From positions 248,001 to 312,000 of the forward strand of contig NZ_LAHO01000002.1 of NCBI RefSeq assembly GCF_000987775.1: a stretch of DNA of 64,000 nucleotides, given 5' to 3'. This document shows positions 58,709-64,000 of this stretch, in pieces. Within the stretch, counting starts at the first letter, position 1, and the number at the start of each line of letters is the position of its first letter. The translations under genes and the position numbers were made by a program. Source of the stretch: Arsukibacterium ikkense. Lineage in GTDB: Bacteria; Pseudomonadota; Gammaproteobacteria; Enterobacterales; Alteromonadaceae. Under the pieces are notes generated by a model. The model was not told the origin of the DNA, searched no databases, and saw only the letters and a list, made by a program, of their open reading frames with translations.

Positions 58709-61429
58709 TTAAAAACTGTTTAACGCGGCTAAGGCGATAGCAGACTGATAGAAGATTTGGGTAACCTGGCCCCACAATGTCAGGCTATCTTTATATTCAG
58801 TGTCTACCGGCACTACAATGGTATCGCCTGGCTGAACCAGGGTACTGCGCCGCAGACTAAAACGACTGGTGCTGGGTAGCGCAACAGAGCCATCTGCCCG
58901 CACAATATAAACACGTTCGTTATCCGCACGTTTACGGAAACCGCCGGCCAGATTTAAATAATCTCGCACATCTAAACTGCCGTCATACCGGTGACTACCG
59001 GCATGTTGCACTTCACCTACCACGGTAATTGCCCGGTTGTAACGGGGTACGTGCAACATATCACCGTTTTCAACCACCATGTCGTATAGGGGGTTTTGCG
59101 CGACAATTTGCTCCAGATTAATCACCAGACGGCCAACAGGTTTAATTTTCGCTAACTCGTTCAGCATAAACATACTATCTTGCGGCGAAGCCTGCGCTTG
59201 CTCACTTGATAGCGCACGGGTGGCAATATCTGACTTTAGCTGCTCAAGTAGTTTTGCAACTTGCGTTGCTTCTTTTTCCTGTATTTGTTTTCGGGTAAAG
59301 ATAGCACCAAAAGCGAAAGCATTGTCGGTTAAGCCACCTGCACGCTGAATAACGTCTGACAGGCGCTCTCCTTGACGCATTTTATAAATGCCGGGAAAGC
59401 GCACTTCACCGGCCAGAATCACTTCCCGATTCGTTGTCCAATCTGGTGTAGCAAAAATATTTAAACGGTCACGGCTTTGCAAGGCAATGTTTTCAGCTTC
59501 GCCACCGAACACCGCCGCCAGATCGATTGCCTGATGATTTATACTTACCCCGTTAAGTTCGGCATTGCCACTGCTGGAACGGCTAAGCTCAGCCCGGTTA
59601 AAATAGGCTGAGTCGTTTAAACCGCCAGCCGCCGCGATTAAGTCAGTTACCCGGCTATTTGCAGCGAGAGGATATTCGCCCGGCACTTTAACATCGCCAC
59701 CGATAGTCACAATTCGCAAATTATCATTTATGCGTGCTTGCTGTCGCAACTTTTGCAAAACAGGGTAGAGCAGTTCCTGGCGGTTAAAATGGACACTTAA
59801 TTGCAATGCTTCGTTATCCGTTAACAGCGACTCTAATATGCCTTGCAAGGTAGACTGCAACAGGGCCTGGCGCTCAGGTTCTGTCATAAACAGCACCGGT
59901 TCATCTTCCTCACGTGGCTGCTGAACTGCAGGCTCAGGCTCTGTTTCCTGCAGCTTTGCAAAGGCGCTACTGGCCAGATCGCCAATCAGCCAGCGCTGCT
60001 CAGGTGGCCACTCTAGCTTTTCAAGAATGGTCTCGCGCACATGTTGGTTTAGTTTTTCGCGCTGGTAAAATTGGTCACCATGGTGAAACACCATTATGCT
60101 GTCGCGCGGCTTTAACACAATATTATGTTGGCTGCTGGGGTTATCCAGCGCCTCTGCCAGATTAAACTGAATAACGTCAATATCGCCGGCACTGTTAATT
60201 TGCCGCACAATAATAGCGTAGTGTAAATCGGCACTGAGTAGTAAGTCTGACCACAACGAACGGACAATATCTGTCACCTTATAGCCTTCGCGCCAGGCGT
60301 AAAAACCAGGCCTTGCTACCGCACCGGCCAGTACCAGCTGGTTTTCAACCCGCTGCGAGCTGGCGGCAATTCGCAGCACATCACCTGCTTTTGCTGATAA
60401 CGAGCTATCAGCAACTTTGGTCAGATCAATATTGCGAAAATCACGCAAGCGACTTTCGTTAAAACGCTCCAGTACTGCCGCAGAAATATAACCATTGGCT
60501 TTGGCACCACCGGCCATCGACAGCAGATTTGCCAGGGTATCGTTCGGTTTTACTTCATAAATTGCCGGGCGCTTTACTTCGCCGCGCACTTCAGCCAGCG
60601 CCTTAACCGGCGGGATAAACAACACATCACCGTGTTTAAGGTGTACATCGTTACGGCTGTCTCCACGCAGCAGTAAATCGTACAGGTCAAACTGTGCGAC
60701 GGTTTTACCTGCACGCTTAACTTCAATTTCGCGCAGGCTACCAATATCCGAAACACCACCGGCAACAAATAATGCCTGCGTAACCGAGGTTAATGCTGAC
60801 ACAGCATAGACACCAGGATACTTGGCTTCACCAGCGACAAAAATATTGATGGTACGGAGTTGCCCCATACTGACCGCGGCATTTAAGCCAATATTGGCAC
60901 TGCGAATACGCTCTACAATTAACTCGTTGGCTTTGTTAAACGTAAGACCAGCTACACTAACAGGGCCGATATCAGGCAGATTTACATTGCCATCGCGGGC
61001 CACTACCAGGGTAAAGGTGTCGTTTTGCTTGCCGAAAAGCTGCAGCAACAGCTGATCATCGGCACCTAATATGTAACTATCAGGTACCGGTTGGTTACTA
61101 ACGGGTGCAAAGGTACTAATCTCAGCATCAAACAACTTTAAACCAAAACGTTCAACTTGCTGTGGTTTATCTTTAAACCGTTCAGTTTGTTCGCGCAACT
61201 TGCCGGGTTGTTGTAACCGCTCTACTTCCTGCGGCATATCGGCAGTGGCGCTATTACCCGCTGACGTAGGCAGCTGATAGCCATACTGGCGGGCCAGCCG
61301 CTCTTGCTCAGCCCGTGGCAGCTTTTTAAACTGCTCCAGCATAGCAGGGGAAGGTGTTGCTGCTGTCACATTGCCAATTGGCAAGGCCATTAACAAGCAA
61401 ACTAAGAGGGTTTTAGTTACTTTATACAC
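58709..61429 (-). CDS. Large SLBB-repeat polysaccharide export protein (OtnA/WbfF-like)
   Basis: 906-aa exported protein. Signal peptide (about 1-23), no lipobox. A Wza-like poly_export domain (PDSYILGADDQLLLQLFGKQNDTFTLVVARDGNVNLPDIGPVSVAG) is followed by at least five SLBB-type repeats, seen as NIFVAGEAKYPGVYAV, AEVRGEVKRPAIYEVKP, LAGAVARPGFYAW, TIGGDVKVPGEYPL, LAGEVRFPGIYKM and VVGEVQHAGSHRYDG. Much longer than Wza (379 aa) but like WbfF/OtnA. Forms or feeds the outer-membrane export channel. Confidence 0.92.
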   Translation of the reverse strand: MYKVTKTLLVCLLMALPIGNVTAATPSPAMLEQFKKLPRAEQERLARQYGYQLPTSAGNSATADMPQEVERLQQPGKLREQTERFKDKPQQVERFGLKLFDAEISTFAPVSNQPVPDSYILGADDQLLLQLFGKQNDTFTLVVARDGNVNLPDIGPVSVAGLTFNKANELIVERIRSANIGLNAAVSMGQLRTINIFVAGEAKYPGVYAVSALTSVTQALFVAGGVSDIGSLREIEVKRAGKTVAQFDLYDLLLRGDSRNDVHLKHGDVLFIPPVKALAEVRGEVKRPAIYEVKPNDTLANLLSMAGGAKANGYISAAVLERFNESRLRDFRNIDLTKVADSSLSAKAGDVLRIAASSQRVENQLVLAGAVARPGFYAWREGYKVTDIVRSLWSDLLLSADLHYAIIVRQINSAGDIDVIQFNLAEALDNPSSQHNIVLKPRDSIMVFHHGDQFYQREKLNQHVRETILEKLEWPPEQRWLIGDLASSAFAKLQETEPEPAVQQPREEDEPVLFMTEPERQALLQSTLQGILESLLTDNEALQLSVHFNRQELLYPVLQKLRQQARINDNLRIVTIGGDVKVPGEYPLAANSRVTDLIAAAGGLNDSAYFNRAELSRSSSGNAELNGVSINHQAIDLAAVFGGEAENIALQSRDRLNIFATPDWTTNREVILAGEVRFPGIYKMRQGERLSDVIQRAGGLTDNAFAFGAIFTRKQIQEKEATQVAKLLEQLKSDIATRALSSEQAQASPQDSMFMLNELAKIKPVGRLVINLEQIVAQNPLYDMVVENGDMLHVPRYNRAITVVGEVQHAGSHRYDGSLDVRDYLNLAGGFRKRADNERVYIVRADGSVALPSTSRFSLRRSTLVQPGDTIVVPVDTEYKDSLTLWGQVTQIFYQSAIALAALNSF

Positions 61430-61515
61430 CCGTAAACTCCCGTTCTAAGGTTTTTTATTACTTTAAAATGATGTAATTTACCGCGGCAAATTGCTTATGC
61501 CTTGGCAGCCAATTC

Positions 61516-61527
61516 CATGCTACCAGC
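61516..61527 (-). promoter_or_regulatory. Possible ops/RfaH-like element in the export-gene leader
   Basis: Minus strand GCTGGTAGCATG about 90 bases before the SLBB gene's start, against the ops consensus GGCGGTAGNNTG (8 of 10 fixed positions). The surrounding JUMPstart is not convincingly conserved. Confidence 0.35.
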
Positions 61528-61685
61528 CTGTTTCAGCTGCATTCAGGCGGCAAATACTAACAGAATTTTTTGTTTAAGACAGCGACCCAGCCCCTTTTCT
61601 TTTTTTGCACACAGCCAAAAGCACTTCGCCTAAACCACTGTAATGACTGGCAACCACTTTACAAATCAGTTTCACACTCAATATA

Positions 61686-62597
61686 TTATTCACTGTGACC
61701 CTTTACGTTGTGCACTGCCTTTATTTGCTGCAGGCAATTTGCCAGGCTTTGTTGCCATGGTGGCAAACTGAAACCTAACTGCTGCTGTAACTGCTGACTA
61801 CTCAAGGCGCTATATGCCGGGCGTACAACATTTGAAGGCCATTGCTGGCTGCTAACCGCGCTAAGGTTAATCTGTCTGATGCTATGCTTTAGCATTTCCT
61901 GTGTCAGCTGATACCAGCTGCAAAAGCCCTGCCCTGCACAATGCAGCAACTGCGTGGTTGCAAAACGGCTAGCAAAGCGTTCTGCCGTAACCAGCCGAAT
62001 ACACAATGCTGCCAGCTCTCTGGCATAAGTAGGGCTGCCAATTTGATCAACCACCACTTTTAACGGCTCGCCCCGTTGGATTTTTTGCCAGATACTACGC
62101 ACAAAATTATGACCAAATTCACTGTACAGCCAACTGGTACGCAGAATTAACCCAGCGGGCGCAATACTGAGCATCGCCTGCTCGCCTGCCAGTTTACTTT
62201 TACCATAGTGATTAAGCGGTGCCGTACTATCTGTTTCAGTATAGGGCTGCTGCTTAACACCATTAAAAACATAGTCGGTACTAAAATGCAGCAGTGCTGC
62301 GCCAGTGGCTTTAGCATAGTGACTGAGCACAGTCACTAACTGCTGGTTAACCTGATATGCCTGTGCAGGGTGCTGCTCGGCCTGCTCAACAGCGGTATAG
62401 CCACAGGCGTTAATAATGATAGCCGGATCATGCTGCCGCAGGCAGCGCCCTAATGCTGTCTGGTCAGTAACATCCAGTGCAGCACGCGGTATAAAGCTAA
62501 AGCGCTGGCGCTGCATCATGGGCAAAGCCATGGCTTCAGTTTGCAGGGCCTGCCCTAATTGCCCCGAAGCACCGAGCACCAGAATAGGCTCAGACAT
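61686..62597 (-). CDS. rmlD: dTDP-4-dehydrorhamnose reductase
   Basis: 303-aa SDR making dTDP-L-rhamnose with NAD(P)H. LVLGASGQLGQAL at residues 7-19, the RmlD signature NACGYTAVEQAEQHPAQAYQVNQ, FSTDYVFNG, PLNHYGKSKLAGE (YxxxK) and RTSWLYSEFGHNFVRSI, DQIGSPTYARELA. Overlaps rmlC by 8 bases. Followed by a 256-base leader region. Confidence 0.96.
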   Translation of the reverse strand: MSEPILVLGASGQLGQALQTEAMALPMMQRQRFSFIPRAALDVTDQTALGRCLRQHDPAIIINACGYTAVEQAEQHPAQAYQVNQQLVTVLSHYAKATGAALLHFSTDYVFNGVKQQPYTETDSTAPLNHYGKSKLAGEQAMLSIAPAGLILRTSWLYSEFGHNFVRSIWQKIQRGEPLKVVVDQIGSPTYARELAALCIRLVTAERFASRFATTQLLHCAGQGFCSWYQLTQEMLKHSIRQINLSAVSSQQWPSNVVRPAYSALSSQQLQQQLGFSLPPWQQSLANCLQQIKAVHNVKGHSE

Positions 62598-63165
62598 TTA
62601 AATCGGCAATATATTGAAAATGTGCAGCTAGCTCGCTTAGCATTGGCTGAGATAAATCTTTGGCAGATAGTCGCAGTTGTGCTGGTGCCAGAAGCCAGTT
62701 AATAGCCAGGGCCGGGTCAGCATAATGCAGACCGCAATCATCAACCGGGCTGTAATAATTATCAACCTTGTACTGCACCAGAGCCTGCTCACTTAAGGTG
62801 ATATAGCCATGAGCAAAGCCACGCGGTACAAAAAGTTGCCTGGCTGAATTGGCAGATAATTCAGTTGTAACATGTTGACCAAAAGTCGGGCTGCCGAAGC
62901 GAATATCAACAATAATATCCAGCACTGAGCCTTGCACTACCCGCACCAGTTTTGCCTGGGCACAGGGCGGCTTTTGATAATGCAGGCCGCGTAATACGCC
63001 AAATTGTGATAAGGCTTCATTATCCTGGACAAAGCGCACACGGTAACCCAGTGCGTTGTCCAGCTGCTGTTGATGATAAGTTTCGGCAAAGTAGCCGCGC
63101 TGATCGGTATGTGCTTCCAGCTCCAGCAGCACAGCACCCGGTAACGCCAGTTTGCTGATTTTCAT
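62590..63165 (-). CDS. rmlC: dTDP-4-dehydrorhamnose 3,5-epimerase
   Basis: 191-aa cupin: DQRGYFAETYHQQQLDNALGYRVRFVQDNEALSQFGVLRGLHYQKPPCAQAKLVRV, with the catalytic His in LRGLHYQ, then VLDIIVDIRFGSPTFGQ and VPRGFAHGYITLSE (second active-site region). First gene of the run after the terminator at 63221. Confidence 0.96.
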   Translation of the reverse strand: MKISKLALPGAVLLELEAHTDQRGYFAETYHQQQLDNALGYRVRFVQDNEALSQFGVLRGLHYQKPPCAQAKLVRVVQGSVLDIIVDIRFGSPTFGQHVTTELSANSARQLFVPRGFAHGYITLSEQALVQYKVDNYYSPVDDCGLHYADPALAINWLLAPAQLRLSAKDLSQPMLSELAAHFQYIADLNV

Positions 63166-63220
63166 AGTGTGCCGTTAATGATGTTCACCCTGCCTATCTT
63201 ACGCTAACACGCAGCAAACG

Positions 63221-63263
63221 AAAAAGGGCCAGTGTGATTTTTAACGTCACCCTGGCCCTTTTT
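63221..63263. terminator. Strong bidirectional terminator
   Basis: AAAAAGGGCCAG(T)GTGA, loop, TCAC-CCTGGCCCTTTTT: a stem of about 11-12 bp with A and T runs on either side, 13 bases after the stop of the dehydrogenase gene. It isolates that gene from rmlC. Confidence 0.92.
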
Positions 63264-63275
63264 TGTTCGGCTGAA

Positions 63276-64000
63276 TTACAGCCTTAAATCTGCTTCATCG
63301 GCACTAAGCAGGTATTTCAGGTCGTACAGAATATGTGCGGGCTTAGCCAGGGCTTTGATACCCACCGCGCCCATCTCCCGGAATTGCTGATGCGCTACCG
63401 CCAGGATAATGGCATCGTAACTGCCTGGCTGCGGCGACTTGATTGGCGTAATGCCATACTCGTGCTCGGCCTGGCTGGCATCCACCCAGGGGTCGTATAC
63501 GTCCGGGCTTACGCCGTATTCTTTTAACTCATTGACAATATCAATTACTTTGGTATTGCGAATGTCAGGACAGTTTTCTTTAAAGGTCAGGCCCATCAGT
63601 AACACTTTGGCACCCGCAACCTGGATGCGCTTTTTCACCATGGCTTTTACCAGTTCACTGACCACATAACGGCCCATGCTGTCGTTAATCCGCCGGCCGG
63701 CCAGAATCACTTCCGGATGGTAACCTATCGACTGGGCTTTATGGGTTAAGTAGTAAGGATCAACCCCGATACAATGTCCACCCACTAAACCGGGCCGAAA
63801 TGGTAAAAAGTTCCACTTGGTGCCCGCGGCCAGTAATACCTCTTCGGTGTCGATGCCCAGTTTATTAAAAATAACCGCCAACTCATTAATCAGCGCAATA
63901 TTTAAGTCACGCTGGGTGTTTTCAATCACCTTGGCCGCTTCAGCTACCCGGATACTGCTGGCTTTATAGGTACCGGCGGTAATGATACTGGCGTATAACG
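63276..64000 (-). CDS. UDP-N-acetylhexosamine 6-dehydrogenase (TviB/WbpO-like), 3' part
   Basis: The C-terminal 241 codons lie in the window; the gene continues beyond 64000. From the edge: [81 protein letters not shown] with the catalytic Cys in GGHCIGVDP, and [21 protein letters not shown]. Oxidises UDP-GalNAc or UDP-GlcNAc to the uronic acid. Gives a HexNAcA donor that the AsnB-type protein could amidate. Confidence 0.93.
   Translation of the reverse strand, partial: LYASIITAGTYKASSIRVAEAAKVIENTQRDLNIALINELAVIFNKLGIDTEEVLLAAGTKWNFLPFRPGLVGGHCIGVDPYYLTHKAQSIGYHPEVILAGRRINDSMGRYVVSELVKAMVKKRIQVAGAKVLLMGLTFKENCPDIRNTKVIDIVNELKEYGVSPDVYDPWVDASQAEHEYGITPIKSPQPGSYDAIILAVAHQQFREMGAVGIKALAKPAHILYDLKYLLSADEADLRL

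Overview
The window comes from a Gram-negative gammaproteobacterium. Gene content and moderate GC suggest the Alteromonadales/Rheinheimera-Alishewanella neighbourhood; that placement is inferred from the style of the encoded proteins, not from a search. Almost everything after 7 kb concerns the cell surface: sugar-nucleotide synthesis, polysaccharide assembly and export, and protein secretion. Nearly all of it is transcribed leftwards (minus strand).

Layout. 1-607: N-terminal part of a subtilisin-like protease. 763-4182: a rightward three-gene ABC efflux operon of MacA/MacB type, whose adaptor carries a Spy/LTxxQ-like insert. 4226-6993: a MAPEG membrane protein, thymidine kinase and a GAF-GGDEF diguanylate cyclase. 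7014-11052: a yjbEFGH (gfcABCD/wbfDCB-like) exopolysaccharide operon with an internal terminator after the first gene. 11145-15346: a WbpM-type UDP-GlcNAc 4,6-dehydratase, GalU and a UDP-glucose dehydrogenase. 15545-20271: the sulfate activation operon cysD-cysN-permease-cysC. 20452-21861: a beta-CASP metallo-hydrolase.

21884-30160 is a first accessory polysaccharide block: pyruvyl transferase, nitroreductase-like protein, a glutaminase-less asparagine-synthetase homologue, a flippase and an OafA-type acyltransferase. A REP-associated tyrosine transposase (RAYT), flanked by six copies of a 15-bp hairpin repeat, has settled inside it. 30262-31680 encodes a 472-aa secreted protein with its own promoter, structured leader and strong terminator. 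Directly upstream of it, 32080-42050 is an 11-gene variant type II secretion system (G-E-F-H-I-J-K-L-M-C/P-D) with a lipoprotein secretin. The pairing suggests a dedicated secretion route for an abundant surface protein, possibly S-layer-like, and is the most interesting feature of the window.

42146-64000 is the main O-antigen/capsule locus: glycosyltransferases, an initiating phosphoglycosyltransferase with its 4-reductase, a Wzy-like polymerase, a Wzx flippase, an AsnB-type amidotransferase that seems to start with ATT, the dTDP-sugar genes (rmlA, rmlB, rmlC, rmlD, wecE-like aminotransferase, hexapeptide acyltransferase), Wzz, a large Wza/OtnA-like SLBB export protein, and a partial TviB/WbpO-like UDP-HexNAc dehydrogenase. 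The precursors made here would be UDP-GlcA, UDP-QuiNAc or UDP-FucNAc, UDP-HexNAcA (perhaps amidated), dTDP-L-rhamnose and a dTDP-4-acylamino-4,6-dideoxyhexose. A possible ops/RfaH-like element lies in the leader of the export gene. No rRNA, tRNA or CRISPR array was seen.
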